Under the pieces are notes generated by a model. That model saw nothing but the letters and a program-made list of their open reading frames with translations, did no database searches and was not told the origin of the DNA. Positions 18,454-29,464 of a stretch of 64,000 bases of DNA are shown piece after piece (position 1 is the first letter of the stretch; each line of letters starts with the position of its first letter). A program made the translations under genes and the position numbers. The stretch covers positions 1,178,001 through 1,242,000 of the forward strand of contig NZ_LYOY01000029.1 in assembly GCF_001653515.1 (NCBI RefSeq), given 5' to 3'. The stretch is from Streptomyces sp. ERV7. GTDB taxonomy: Bacteria > Actinomycetota > Actinomycetes > Streptomycetales > Streptomycetaceae.

Positions 18454-18488
18454 ACGGCCCGCACCGCGCGGTAAGCGGTGCGGGCCGT
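18454..18488 (+). terminator. hairpin terminator after bcp
   Basis: A perfect 14-bp stem (ACGGCCCGCACCGC with its complement at 18475-18488) around a seven-base loop, 20 bp after the bcp stop. Confidence 0.75.
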
Positions 18489-18573
18489 TCCGCATTTCGT
18501 GCGTAACTGTCCGATTAGCGGGTCGTTGGTCTGTGCGGGGCTGCGAACATGTGGCCGGAGCAGAGGGGGGCTC

Positions 18574-19202
18574 ATGACGACCAGGTACACCCGCGAGCTA
18601 CTGGGGGAGGCGGCTCGCCAGACGCGGCACATCGACGATGCGGTGCGGTGGTGCGGGGGCGTAGCGACACCGGGCAGCAGGCGGTATCTCCGCCGGAAGA
18701 TGGCGGAGGCCGGAATAGACATCGCCCATCTGGCCACCAACCAGGTCCGCCATACCGAAGCGCGGCTACGGGCCGCTGTGGCCGTCTCGACCTGCTTCAA
18801 GGACGTCGTGCGCCATCTGGGGATCAGCCAGGTCGGGGGCAATCAGACCCACATCAGCCGCCGGGTGGCGGCTCTGGGTATCGACACCTCCCATTTCACT
18901 CCGGTCCGCCGAGGCCGTGCGAAGGGGGCTCTCGGCGAGCCACTCTCCGCCTGCGCGATCCCGAGGACGGAAGGATTCCTGGACAGCGGCTCCGCCGCGA
19001 GTTGCTCAGGAACGGGACGGCTGAACAGTGTGCGATGTGTGGGACCGGGCCGGAGTGGAAGGGTAAGCCGCTCGGACTCGAGGTCGACCACGCCAACGGG
19101 GACTGGTGGGACAACCGCCCAGGCAACCTGCGGCTCCTGTGCCCCAACTGCCATGCCGTGACGGACACGTACCGCGGCCGTCGGCGGAGGGCACGGGCAT
19201 GA
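18574..19202 (+). pseudogene. frameshifted HNH endonuclease gene
   Basis: An ATG with a G-rich ribosome site starts a frame (RYTRELLGEAARQTRHIDD ...) that contains two about 55-residue modules ending in GIDIAHL and GIDTSHF. After about bp 18945 the meaningful reading moves to another frame: LRDPEDGRIPGQRLRRELL followed by the zinc/HNH unit CAMCGTG...LEVDHANGDWWDN...LCPNCHAVT. The original frame gives only noise. A single indel near 18935-18950 explains this. It could be a true pseudogene or a sequencing error; its stop overlaps the next, intact paralogue by ATGA. Confidence 0.75.
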
Positions 19203-20140
19203 ACACTCCCAAGTACACCCGCGACCTCCTCGCCCGGACCGCGGCCGACTCGGCCAGTCTCGTGGACATGCTGCGCCGACTCGACGCACCGATCGGAGCC
19301 GGGCCACTGCGCTATCTGCGTCACAGACTGGAGCACTACGGGATCGAGGTGTCCCACTTCGTCGACGAGCCGCTGCCGACCAGGAAGCGGCGCAGTTACT
19401 CGCGCGAGCTGCTCGAAGAGGCGGCAGCCCACTCGCAGAGCATCCGCGAGATGTGCGAGTACCTGGGATATCCGCCCAGCGACAGTCCGTACTCCCTCAT
19501 CAGGCAGCGACTCGACCGTTTCGGCATCGACACCACCCACTTCACCAGCGGGCGGAGATACAGCGCGGGCGTCATCCCCCGCGAACCGCTCGTGCCGCTC
19601 GTGCCGCTCGTAGCCGAGTCCACCAGCATGGCGGGCGTACTCAAAGCGCTCGGCCTCGACGACAACGGCGCCGCCCGCGCTCGTCTGAGACACAGTCTGG
19701 ACGCGCACGGCATCTCCACCGACCACTTCACCGGGCAGGGCCACTTTCGCGGCGAGGTCTCGCCGTACCGGAAGTCGGCCGCGGAAACCCTGGTGCGCCG
19801 GGAAGCCGGTTCCAGCCGTACCAAGACCGCTCTTCTGAGGCGCGCCCTCTCGGCCGCGGAAACCCTGGTGCGCCGGGAAGCCGGTTCCAGCCGTACCAAG
19901 ACCGCTCTTCTGAGGCGCGCCCTCGATGAGCTCGGGGTTCCTCGCGTGTGCGCCGCATGCGGCATCGGCGACACCTGGCAGGGGCAGCGCCTTGTCCTGG
20001 AGATCGATCACCTCAGTGGCGACCGCCTGGACAACCGCCGCGAGAACCTCAGGTACCTGTGCCCGTCCTGCCACAGCCAGACGAGCACCTTCTCCAACCG
20101 GTCTCCCCGCACGGGCGCTCCACGCAGCCCAGTAGAGTAG
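19199..20140 (+). CDS. HNH endonuclease with tandem DNA-binding-like modules
   Basis: 313 residues. Three repeated about 50-residue modules (ends GIEVSHF, GIDTTHF, GISTDHF; each begins with a YTRDLL/YSRELL-type helix) precede an HNH domain with CAACGIG, LEIDHLSGDRLDN and LCPSCHSQT, so both CxxC zinc pairs and the His of DH are present. A 75-bp perfect tandem duplication inserts 25 extra residues just before the HNH part. It overlaps the upstream frameshifted paralogue by four bases. Function is a predicted homing-like or defence nuclease; its target is not known. Confidence 0.85.
   Translation: MNTPKYTRDLLARTAADSASLVDMLRRLDAPIGAGPLRYLRHRLEHYGIEVSHFVDEPLPTRKRRSYSRELLEEAAAHSQSIREMCEYLGYPPSDSPYSLIRQRLDRFGIDTTHFTSGRRYSAGVIPREPLVPLVPLVAESTSMAGVLKALGLDDNGAARARLRHSLDAHGISTDHFTGQGHFRGEVSPYRKSAAETLVRREAGSSRTKTALLRRALSAAETLVRREAGSSRTKTALLRRALDELGVPRVCAACGIGDTWQGQRLVLEIDHLSGDRLDNRRENLRYLCPSCHSQTSTFSNRSPRTGAPRSPVE
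19775..19924 (+). repeat. two identical 75-bp tandem copies inside the HNH gene
   Basis: Copies at 19775-19849 and 19850-19924 are identical. Each encodes SAAETLVRREAGSSRTKTAL plus LRRAL, in frame, so the protein gains 25 residues. No divergence means a very recent event. Confidence 0.95.
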
Positions 20141-20147
20141 GCGCGTT

Positions 20148-20222
20148 GGGCCCGTACCCCAGCTGGCTAGAGGGCGCCGGTTTAGGTCCGGTGTGTCGTG
20201 GGTTCGAGTCCCACCGGGCCCA
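20148..20222 (+). tRNA. tRNA with UAG anticodon (tRNA-Leu by anticodon), atypical short variable arm
   Basis: The acceptor stem GGGCCCG/CGGGCCC, T-stem GTGGG/CCCAC with loop TTCGAGT, and anticodon stem GCCGG/CCGGT with loop TTTAGGT are all complete; discriminator A, no encoded CCA. The anticodon TAG (20183-20185) would read CUA Leu. However the variable region is only five bases (GTGTC), whereas bacterial tRNA-Leu is class II with a long variable arm. It overlaps no gene; a terminator follows. Confidence 0.85.
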
Positions 20223-20226
20223 CGCA

Positions 20227-20260
20227 CAAAGGGCGTGACACATCGATGTCCCGCCCTTTG
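20227..20260 (+). terminator. terminator after the UAG tRNA
   Basis: CAAAGGGCG (20227-20235) pairs with CGCCCTTTG (20252-20260), with an inner ACATCGATGT palindrome extending the hairpin. It ends before the convergent RdgB stop and may serve both. Confidence 0.75.
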
Positions 20261-20275
20261 GCATACGACAGCCCC

Positions 20276-20878
20276 TCAGCCCAGCAGCTCCCGCACCACC
20301 GGCACCAGCGCCCGGAACGCCTTGCCGCGGTGGCTGATCGCGTTCTTCTCGTCGGCCGTGAGCTCCGCGCATGTGCGGGTCTCGCCGTCGGGCTGGAGGA
20401 TCGGGTCGTAGCCGAAGCCGCCTGTGCCTGCGGGGGTGTGGCGGAGGGTGCCCAGGAGGCGGCCCTCGACCACCCGTTCCGTGCCGTCGGGGAGGGCCAG
20501 GGCCGCCGCGCAGGCGAAGTGGGCCGCGCGGTGTCCGTCCGCGATGTCGCCGAGCTGGGCCAGGAGCAGGTCCAGGTTGGCCTTGTCGTCGCCGTGGGTG
20601 CCGGACCAGCGGGCGGAGAAGATGCCGGGGGCGCCGTTCAGTACGTCCACGCACAGGCCCGAGTCGTCGGCGACGGCGGGCAGGCCCGTGGCCCGGGCCA
20701 GGGCGTGGGCCTTGAGGAGCGCGTTCTCGGCGAAGGTGACGCCGGTCTCCTTGACGTCGGGGATCTCCGGATACGCGTCGGCGCCGACCAGTTCGTGGGG
20801 CAGCCCGGCGTCCGCGAGGATCGCGCGGAGTTCGGTGATTTTGCCGGCGTTGCGGGTGGCGAGGATCAGGCGGGTCAT
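20276..20878 (-). CDS. rdgB: RdgB/HAM1 non-canonical purine NTP pyrophosphatase
   Basis: 200 residues, standard length. The N-terminal LATRNAGKITELRAIL carries the TxNxxK nucleotide motif; VADDSGLCVDVLNGAPGIFSARW is the conserved metal/substrate segment; SHRGKAF lies near the end. It hydrolyses dITP, XTP and related bases to monophosphates and thereby protects DNA. It lies downstream of rph in the same direction. Confidence 0.95.
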   Translation of the reverse strand: MTRLILATRNAGKITELRAILADAGLPHELVGADAYPEIPDVKETGVTFAENALLKAHALARATGLPAVADDSGLCVDVLNGAPGIFSARWSGTHGDDKANLDLLLAQLGDIADGHRAAHFACAAALALPDGTERVVEGRLLGTLRHTPAGTGGFGYDPILQPDGETRTCAELTADEKNAISHRGKAFRALVPVVRELLG

Positions 20879-20906
20879 GCCCCCAGTATCGGGGGCGCGC
20901 CCGGCG

Positions 20907-21296
20907 TCACGGTGTGCAGACCTTGCCGACTTCCTTCGCCGCGTCCTTGACGGGGCTGATGTCCGGCGTGTTGTCGCCGTTCTTGATCGCCGAACGGACG
21001 TTGTCGACCGCCCTGTTGAGGTTGTCGACCGCCTTGGAGAGGTCGGCGTTATCCGTCTTGTTCTTCAGGGACGACAGGTTGTTGTCGATGTCGTTGAGGG
21101 CCTGGTCCGCCTGCGTCGGGTTGTCGGCGGCGTTGGACACCGCGCGGCCCAGGTCGTCGACGCTGGAGGCGATCGCGTCGGCCGTCTGGACGCAGTCCAG
21201 CGCCTTGCTGACCGCGCTGCACCCGACGGCGGCGGGCAGGGCGAGGGCCGCGGTGGCGGCGGCGAGTGCGAGGGCGCGGCGGCGGCTTCGGCGCAT
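20907..21296 (-). CDS. hypothetical lipoprotein, helical
   Basis: 129 residues. An Arg-rich start, a hydrophobic stretch and the lipobox-like PAAVGC (Cys26) mark a lipoprotein signal. The mature part is a heptad-like helical protein (DDLGRAVSNAADNPTQADQA, ...LNRAVDNVRSAIKNG). It lies between rph and rdgB on the same strand. I do not recognise the family. Confidence 0.8.
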   Translation of the reverse strand: MRRSRRRALALAAATAALALPAAVGCSAVSKALDCVQTADAIASSVDDLGRAVSNAADNPTQADQALNDIDNNLSSLKNKTDNADLSKAVDNLNRAVDNVRSAIKNGDNTPDISPVKDAAKEVGKVCTP

Positions 21297-21403
21297 GGAC
21301 GGGTCCTCCCCGGGGTGTACGGACGGGCGTACGGTTCGGCCCGTACGCCCGTGTCGATAGGGACGCGGCGAGCGGCCCTCTTGGTTGCCTCTTTACTCTG
21401 CCG

Positions 21404-21432
21404 CTCGGCTACTCGGCTACTCGGCTACTCGG

Positions 21433-21439
<7 letters not shown>
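21404..21439 (+). repeat. 8-bp microsatellite CTCGGCTA x 4.5
   Basis: Four exact copies of CTCGGCTA plus CTCG overlap the rph stop codon. Length variation here could alter the 3' end of the rph message. Confidence 0.9.
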
Positions 21440-22170
<731 letters not shown>

Positions 22171-22264
22171 GCCCCGAGCGTAGCTCGTGGGCGTCTCGCT
22201 CCTGGGGGCATGCCCCCCGGCCCCCCCTCAAACCCGTGCGCGTCCGCGGACCGTGCTGGGTTGC

Positions 22265-22316
22265 TCGCGCAGTTCCCCGCGCCCCCAGCCACCTAGGGGC
22301 GCGGGGAACTGCGCGA
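22265..22316. repeat. inverted pair of the GCGCGGGGAACTGCGCGA repeat
   Basis: A perfect 21-bp stem (22265-22285 and 22296-22316) contains the dispersed Streptomyces word GCGCGGGGAACTGCGCGA in opposite orientations. It sits between the cysM stop and the rph start and can act as a terminator. Related single copies occur at 33512-33719. Confidence 0.85.
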
Positions 22317-22413
22317 CCAGCCACAGACGACCCGCGGGCAAAGACCCGCCCCCCCAGCGGAGCGCCCCGTGGGCGAAAGCGGTCGCCCGGGCGGGGCCGC
22401 GGCCCACAGCGGG

Positions 22414-23913
<1,500 letters not shown>

Positions 23914-24032
23914 TCATCGTATCGATTCCCGGTCCGCTTCCCGGAGTGTGATCTCAGATGGCGGACCGGTTCCGCTCAGGATGTGGGCGGTGGGGTGAGG
24001 ACGGGCCCCGCCGCGCGCCCCCTGCGGGCGGC

Positions 24033-24455
24033 TCAGTACGCCTGCACGACCTCGACCTCTTCCTCCTCGATCACACCGTCCACGATCCGGTACGAGCGGA
24101 ACTGGAAGTCCCCGAGGCCGTCCGTGTCCGCCGTGGACACCAGGACGTAGTGGGCGCCGGGCTCGTTCGCGTACGTCACGTCGGTGCGCGAGGGGTAGGC
24201 CTCGGTCGCCGTGTGCGAGTGGTAGACGATCACCGGCTCCTCGTCCCGGTCGTCCATCTCGCGGTACAGCTTCAGCAGGTCCTGCGAGTCGAACTCGTAG
24301 AACGTGGGCGAGCGGGCCGCGTTCAGCATGGGGACGAACCGCTCGGGGCGGCCGGTGCCGGCCGGGCCGGCGACCACGCCGCACGCCTCGTCGGGGTGGT
24401 CGGCGCGGGCGTGCGCGACGATCTGGTCGTACAGGGCCTGGGTCAGGGTCAGCAT
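24033..24455 (-). CDS. mec: Mov34/JAMM metalloprotease (Mec-like)
   Basis: 140 residues. JAMM metal motif HSHTATEAYPSRTDV (HxH, then D) with Glu in the N-terminal half (HPDEACGVVAG), as in actinobacterial Mec, which hydrolyses CysO-Cys to release cysteine. It lies upstream of the cysO leader on the same strand. It may also trim the Met-Val tail of CysO, an inference. Confidence 0.9.
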   Translation of the reverse strand: MLTLTQALYDQIVAHARADHPDEACGVVAGPAGTGRPERFVPMLNAARSPTFYEFDSQDLLKLYREMDDRDEEPVIVYHSHTATEAYPSRTDVTYANEPGAHYVLVSTADTDGLGDFQFRSYRIVDGVIEEEEVEVVQAY

Positions 24456-24474
24456 GAGCGCAAGGATAAGCAGA

Positions 24475-24513
24475 CGGGCCGTCCCGTACCGAGGAGTGGT
24501 ACGGAACGGCCCG
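24475..24513 (-). terminator. terminator after the amino acid permease
   Basis: A 16-bp stem with one G-T wobble (24475-24490 and 24498-24513) surrounds the seven-base loop GAGGAGT. It lies 32 bp after the permease stop and 19 bp before the mec start, so it separates the two transcripts. Confidence 0.75.
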
Positions 24514-24545
24514 CATGCTGAGAAGCGGCCGGTGAGGGGCGCGTA

Positions 24546-26000
24546 CTACGAGCGCTTGGCGAACGCCTTGTTGTCGGGGTTGCGCGCCTTGAGGACCAGG
24601 TACGAGACGCCCAGGATCAGGCCCCACAGCGGGGCGCAGTACAGGGAGACCCGCGAGTCCTTGTCGACGCCCATCATCACGATGACCATGAAGATGAACA
24701 GCAGCGCGAACCAGCTGGTGAACGGGGCGCCCGGGGCCTTGAAGGTGGACTGGGGCAGCTCGCCCCGGTCGGCCTTGGCGCGGTAGCGGATCTGGCAGAC
24801 CAGGATCATGATCCAGGCCCACATGCCGGAGATGGTGGCGAAGGAGACGACGTAGTCGAAGGCCTTGCCCGGCGCCTTGTAGTTGATCCAGACGCCCACC
24901 AGCATCAGCGCGGCCGAGACCGTCGTGCCGATCAGCGGGGTGCCGCTCTTGGTCAGCTTGGTGAAGACCTTCGGGCCCTGGCCGTTGAGCGCGAGGTCGC
25001 GCAGCATACGGCCGGTGGAGTACATGCCCGAGTTGCAGGAGGACAGGGCCGCCGTCAGGACGACGAAGTTGACGACCGCGGCGCCGACGCCGAGGCCCAT
25101 CTTCTCGAAGGCCGCGACGAAGGGGCTGACACCCGGCTGGAACTCGTGCCACGGGACGACCGAGAGGATCATGATCAGGGCGCCGATGTAGAAGACGGCG
25201 ATGCGCCACGGCACGGTGTTGATGGCCTTGGGGAGCGTCTTCTCGGGGTCCTTGGACTCGCCCGCGGTGACACCGACCAGCTCGACGGCGAGGAAGGCGA
25301 ACATCACGATCTGCAGGGTCATCAGCGTGCCGCCGATGCCCTTGGGGAAGAAGCCGCCGTCGTTCCAGAGGTTGGCGACGGTCGCGGTGTCCGCGGCGTC
25401 CGAGAAGCCGACGGTGAGGATGCCGGCGCAGATCAGGATCATGCCGACGATGGCCGTCACCTTGACCATCGAGAACCAGAACTCCAGCTCACCGAAGAGC
25501 TTCACGGAGATGAGGTTCACGGCGTACAGGATGAGCGTGAACACCAGCGCGTACAGCCACTGCGGGACGTCGTTGTGCGTCCAGAAGGCCATGTACTGGG
25601 CGGCCGCGGTGACCTCGGTGATGCCGGTGACGACCCAGAAGAGCCAGTACGTCCAGCCGGTCACGAAGCCCCAGAACGGGCCGACGAACTCACGGGCGTA
25701 CTCCGAGAAGGAGCCCGAGACGGGGCGGTACATGAGCAGCTCGCCCAGCGCCCGCATGATGAAGAAGATGACCAGGCCCGCGATGGCATAGGCCAGGATG
25801 AGGCTGGGGCCGGCCTTCGAGATGGCCTTGCCCGCGCCGAGGAAGAGCCCGGTGCCGATGGCTCCGCCGATGGCGATCATCTGGATCTGGCGGGCGCCGA
25901 GGCCCCGCTGGTAACCCTCGCCCTCGGCTGCGCCGTGGGCGGTCCCCACAGCCTCATTGCCGGAGCGGTCGTCCTGCTTGTCGACCTGCGCTGAGGTCAT
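24546..26000 (-). CDS. amino acid permease, AAT/APC family
   Basis: 484 residues, 12 TM helices; the consensus segment near the start is IAIGGAIGTGLFLGAGKAI and the end of TM1-TM2 region PSLILAYAIAGLVIFFIMRALGEL. It matches the CycA/AnsP/GabP branch. Substrate not deducible; N-terminal about 35 residues are cytoplasmic and polar. The ATG is preceded by a weak AGAAAGG. Confidence 0.9.
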   Translation of the reverse strand: MTSAQVDKQDDRSGNEAVGTAHGAAEGEGYQRGLGARQIQMIAIGGAIGTGLFLGAGKAISKAGPSLILAYAIAGLVIFFIMRALGELLMYRPVSGSFSEYAREFVGPFWGFVTGWTYWLFWVVTGITEVTAAAQYMAFWTHNDVPQWLYALVFTLILYAVNLISVKLFGELEFWFSMVKVTAIVGMILICAGILTVGFSDAADTATVANLWNDGGFFPKGIGGTLMTLQIVMFAFLAVELVGVTAGESKDPEKTLPKAINTVPWRIAVFYIGALIMILSVVPWHEFQPGVSPFVAAFEKMGLGVGAAVVNFVVLTAALSSCNSGMYSTGRMLRDLALNGQGPKVFTKLTKSGTPLIGTTVSAALMLVGVWINYKAPGKAFDYVVSFATISGMWAWIMILVCQIRYRAKADRGELPQSTFKAPGAPFTSWFALLFIFMVIVMMGVDKDSRVSLYCAPLWGLILGVSYLVLKARNPDNKAFAKRS

Positions 26001-26342
26001 GGTGGTGCGCCTTTCTCCATGCTGACCCGCCCGCTTCGGTCGTCGAAGCCGCGGATCAGGTCCTGATCCCCCCGGATGTGGATGGAGTGCCACCGGCGGT
26101 CAGCCGGTCGAAGCGCCCCCGGGAGACATGGGTGGCGTCCCCGGGTGGTCGTGAAGATTTATCACGTCTTTACGAGTGATCCACTGGGGTGACTGTGGCG
26201 CAGGCCACAAAGAGAACCGGACAAAGCACGCAAGCATCGGCAAACTATGCCGTTGCGGTAATCCGATCGTTATGCGGATTTGAGCGTCCGCTGAGCGAAC
26301 AGGAGGAAAACAGTCGCCTCCGGCCACCATCTGGGCGACCGA
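26001..26342. other. 342-bp gene-free region before the permease
   Basis: No gene seen on either strand. The stretch 26150-26330 is markedly less GC-rich than its surroundings and presumably holds the permease promoter. Also present is ACAGGAGGAAAAC, a ribosome-site-like string without a following gene. Confidence 0.5.
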
Positions 26343-26924
26343 TCAGGCCATCAGCGTCTCGACGAGCGTCTCCTGGAGCCCGCCGAGCCAGAGGTAGGCC
26401 ATCACCATCGGCTTGCGCGGGTCCTCGTCCGGCAGCCGGTAGAGCTCGCCGCTCTCGTCCTCGTCCGTGACCTCCAGCCGGGTCCCGATGGTCAGCCGCA
26501 GGTCGTTGAGCGCGCCCAGCCAGCGCCGGGAGTCGTCGGCGGACAGCTTGAGGACCGCCCCGCCGTCGCCGCGCGGGGTGAGCGCGTCGAGGGTGCGCAC
26601 CACCGCGAGCGCGTCCTCGCGCTTGCGGGTGCGCAGGTCGTTCTCGGTGAAGCGGCGGAACTCGGCGGCCGAGGCGCGCAGTTCGTCGCTCTCGCCGCTG
26701 TCGTACGCGTCGGGGAAGAGCCGGGCCAGCGCCGGGTCGGCGGGCGGCTCGCTGGGGCCCTCGGCGAAGAGCGCGGCCAGCGGGTCCTCCCCCTCCATCG
26801 GCTCGTCGCCGGGGCCGATCAGCTCCAGGAGCTGTACGGACAGGGAGCGCAGGATGGCGATCTCGACCTCGTCGAGCGCGACGGCCGCGCCGCCGCCGGG
26901 CAGCGCCTCGAAGTAGCCGGCCAT
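26343..26924 (-). CDS. DUF2017 protein
   Basis: 193 residues; the start overlaps the stop of clpS by one base (TGATG). N-terminal ALDEVEIAILRSLSVQLLELI and C-terminal MAYLWLGGLQETLVETL are DUF2017 signatures. The clpS-DUF2017 order is well conserved in actinobacteria. Function unknown; coupling suggests a role linked to Clp proteolysis, an inference. Confidence 0.9.
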   Translation of the reverse strand: MAGYFEALPGGGAAVALDEVEIAILRSLSVQLLELIGPGDEPMEGEDPLAALFAEGPSEPPADPALARLFPDAYDSGESDELRASAAEFRRFTENDLRTRKREDALAVVRTLDALTPRGDGGAVLKLSADDSRRWLGALNDLRLTIGTRLEVTDEDESGELYRLPDEDPRKPMVMAYLWLGGLQETLVETLMA

Positions 26925-27229
26925 CAGCCGCGGTCCTGGGTGAGCGTGGCCCACAGCCCGTACCCGTGCATCGCCTGCACGTCGCGCTCCATCTCCTCGC
27001 GGCTGCCGCTGGAGACCACGGCCCGGCCCTTGTGGTGCACGTCGAGCATCAGCTTGCGGGCCTTGTCCTTGGGGTAGCCGAAGTAGCTCTGGAAGACGTA
27101 CTGGACGTAGCTCATGAGGTTGACCGGGTCGTTGTGGACGAGCGTCACCCACGGCACATCGGGTTCGGGGACGGCGAAGGTCTCTTCCGCCGACTCGGGC
27201 CGTTCGATCTCTACAGGAGCCACACTCAC
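26924..27229 (-). CDS. clpS: ClpS, adaptor of ClpAP/ClpCP
   Basis: 101 residues. [21 protein letters not shown] is the typical ClpS core; [21 protein letters not shown] contains the substrate-binding region. It delivers N-degron proteins to the Clp ATPase. GTG start; it is the upstream member of the clpS-DUF2017 operon, divergent from pncB by 173 bp. Confidence 0.95.
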   Translation of the reverse strand: MSVAPVEIERPESAEETFAVPEPDVPWVTLVHNDPVNLMSYVQYVFQSYFGYPKDKARKLMLDVHHKGRAVVSSGSREEMERDVQAMHGYGLWATLTQDRG

Positions 27230-27402
27230 TTACCCCATGCTGCCACCCGGGGACCGCAGTCGCACAAACGGGGGCCCGAAATCGTCACTCTGACGCAAAG
27301 AGGAGTAACATCCGCCCCATGGCTGCTACTCCCGGGGGATTGCCCCCCGGACCCCCGGCCGACCCGGTCGACAGCCGGAACGGAAAGGTGAGGTAACCGG
27401 TT

Positions 27403-28731
27403 GTGAACGCTGCGGACCTTGGGCTGCCGGTGGACGTGCCGTCGACCGCGCTCTTCACGGACCAGTACGAGCTGACGATGCTCCAGGCGGCACTGCGCGC
27501 CGGGACGGCCGAGAGGCGGTCGGTCTTCGAGGTCTTCACCCGGCGGCTGCCGGAGGGGCGCCGCTACGGCGTGGTGGGCGGCACCGGCCGCGTCCTGGAC
27601 GCCGTGGAGAACTTCCGCTTCGACGCGGGCGTCCTCGGCTTCCTGCGCGAGCGCGGCATCGTCGACGAGCCGACCCTTGAGTGGCTGGCCTCCTACCGCT
27701 TCTCGGGCGACATCTGGGGCTACCCGGAGGGCGAGGTCTACTTCCCCGGCTCGCCGATCCTGCGGGTCGAGGGCTCCTTCGCGGAGTGCGTGCTCCTGGA
27801 GACCGTGATCCTCTCCATCCTCAACCACGACTCGGCGATCGCCGCCGCCGCGTCCCGGATGTCCGCGGCCGCGGCCGGCCGCCCGCTGATCGAGATGGGC
27901 GCCCGGCGCACCCACGAGCTGGCCGCGGTGGCCTCCGCCCGGGCCGCGTACGTGGGCGGCTTCACCACCACCTCGGACCTGGCGGCCGGGTTCCGGTACG
28001 GCATCCCCACCGTCGGCACCAGTGCGCACGCCTTCACCCTGCTCCACGACAGCGAGCGGGACGCCTTCCGGGCCCAGGTGGACTCGCTGGGCCGGGGCAC
28101 CACCCTCCTGGTGGACACCTACGACGTGGCCGAGGCGGTCCGTACGGCCGTCGACATCGCGGGCCCCGAGCTCGGCGCGGTCCGGATCGACTCCGGGGAC
28201 CTGCTGCTCGTCGCCCACCGGGTGCGCCAGCAGCTCGACGAGCTGGGCGCCACGAAGACGAAGATCGTGGTGACCTCGGACCTGGACGAGTACGCCATCG
28301 CCTCGCTGGCGGCCGCGCCCGTGGACGCGTACGGCGTCGGCACCCAGCTCGTCACCGGCAGCGGCCACCCGACCTGCTCCATGGTCTACAAGCTGGTCGC
28401 CCGGGCGCAGAGCGCGGACCCGAAGGCGCCGCTGGTGCCGGTGGCGAAGAAGTCGATGGGCGGCAAGACGTCGATCGGCGGCCGCAAGTGGGCCGCCCGG
28501 CGCACCGACGCGGAGGGGGTCGCGGAGGCCGAGGTCGTCGGCACCGGGCCGGTCCCGGCCGAGCTGGCCGACCGGCAGCTGCTGGCCGAGCTGGTCAAGG
28601 GCGGCACGGTGGTCGCCCGCGAGCCGCTGGACGCCGCCCGGGAGCGGCACATCGCGGCACGCGGCGCGCTGCCGATGTCCGCGATCCAGCTGTCGCGGGG
28701 CGAGCCGGTGCTGCCCACGGAGTACGCGTGA
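27403..28731 (+). CDS. pncB: nicotinate phosphoribosyltransferase
   Basis: 442 residues, standard length. TDQYELTMLQAAL near residue 20, FEVFTRRLPEGRRYGVVGG, and GTSAHAF, VRIDSGDL are conserved NAPRTase motifs. It converts nicotinate to NaMN. GTG start with AAAGGTGAGG upstream. It pairs with nicotinamidase downstream, giving a complete nicotinamide salvage pair. Confidence 0.95.
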   Translation: MNAADLGLPVDVPSTALFTDQYELTMLQAALRAGTAERRSVFEVFTRRLPEGRRYGVVGGTGRVLDAVENFRFDAGVLGFLRERGIVDEPTLEWLASYRFSGDIWGYPEGEVYFPGSPILRVEGSFAECVLLETVILSILNHDSAIAAAASRMSAAAAGRPLIEMGARRTHELAAVASARAAYVGGFTTTSDLAAGFRYGIPTVGTSAHAFTLLHDSERDAFRAQVDSLGRGTTLLVDTYDVAEAVRTAVDIAGPELGAVRIDSGDLLLVAHRVRQQLDELGATKTKIVVTSDLDEYAIASLAAAPVDAYGVGTQLVTGSGHPTCSMVYKLVARAQSADPKAPLVPVAKKSMGGKTSIGGRKWAARRTDAEGVAEAEVVGTGPVPAELADRQLLAELVKGGTVVAREPLDAARERHIAARGALPMSAIQLSRGEPVLPTEYA

Positions 28732-28831
28732 TGTCGTACGTCCGGGTCTTTGCGCACCAATTGCCCCCTGCCGCGGCGGGGTTGGAGTCTCTACGCTCGT
28801 TGAACAGCCCCCTGACCGAAGGACAGCCGAC

Positions 28832-29419
28832 ATGCACCGCGCGTTGATCGTCGTGGACGTTCAGAACGACTTCTGCGAGGGCGGCAGCCTCGCGGTCACG
28901 GGTGGCTCCGACGTCGCCGCTGCCATCACCGACCTGATCGGGCAGTCCGCCGGGTCCGTGTACCGCCATGTGGTGGCCACCCGCGACCACCACATCGACC
29001 CGGGCCCGCACTTCTCGCCGCGGCCGGACTTCGTGAACTCCTGGCCGGTGCACTGCGTGGCCGGGACGGAGGGCGTGGGCTTCCACCCGAACTTCGCCCC
29101 GGCGGTCGCCTGCGGGGCCATAGACGCGGTCTTCGACAAGGGCGCGCACGCGGCCGCGTACAGCGGGTTCGAGGGGCGCGACGAGAACGGGGTGTGGCTG
29201 GCGAACTGGCTGCTGGACCGGGAGGTCACCGAGGTCGACGTGGTCGGGATCGCCACCGACCACTGTGTGCGGGCGACCGCGCTGGACGCCGTGCGGGCGG
29301 GGTTCGCGACCCATGTGCTGCTCGATCTGACCGCCGGCGTCACCGAGGAGACGACCGCTCGGGCCATCGAGGAGATGCGGGCCGCCGGGGCGGAGCTGTC
29401 GGGCAAGCCGGTGTGCTGA
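28832..29419 (+). CDS. pncA: nicotinamidase
   Basis: 195 residues. Catalytic Asp9 (VDVQNDFCEGG), Lys103 (FDKGAHAAAYS) and Cys145 (TDHCVRATA); metal residues in RDHHIDPG (Asp52, His54). It converts nicotinamide to nicotinate for PncB. It follows pncB by 100 bp. Confidence 0.95.
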   Translation: MHRALIVVDVQNDFCEGGSLAVTGGSDVAAAITDLIGQSAGSVYRHVVATRDHHIDPGPHFSPRPDFVNSWPVHCVAGTEGVGFHPNFAPAVACGAIDAVFDKGAHAAAYSGFEGRDENGVWLANWLLDREVTEVDVVGIATDHCVRATALDAVRAGFATHVLLDLTAGVTEETTARAIEEMRAAGAELSGKPVC

Positions 29420-29464
29420 CCGGGGTCGCCTCGTGCGCCCCCGGAAGCGGCCTCGCGGGCGCTC

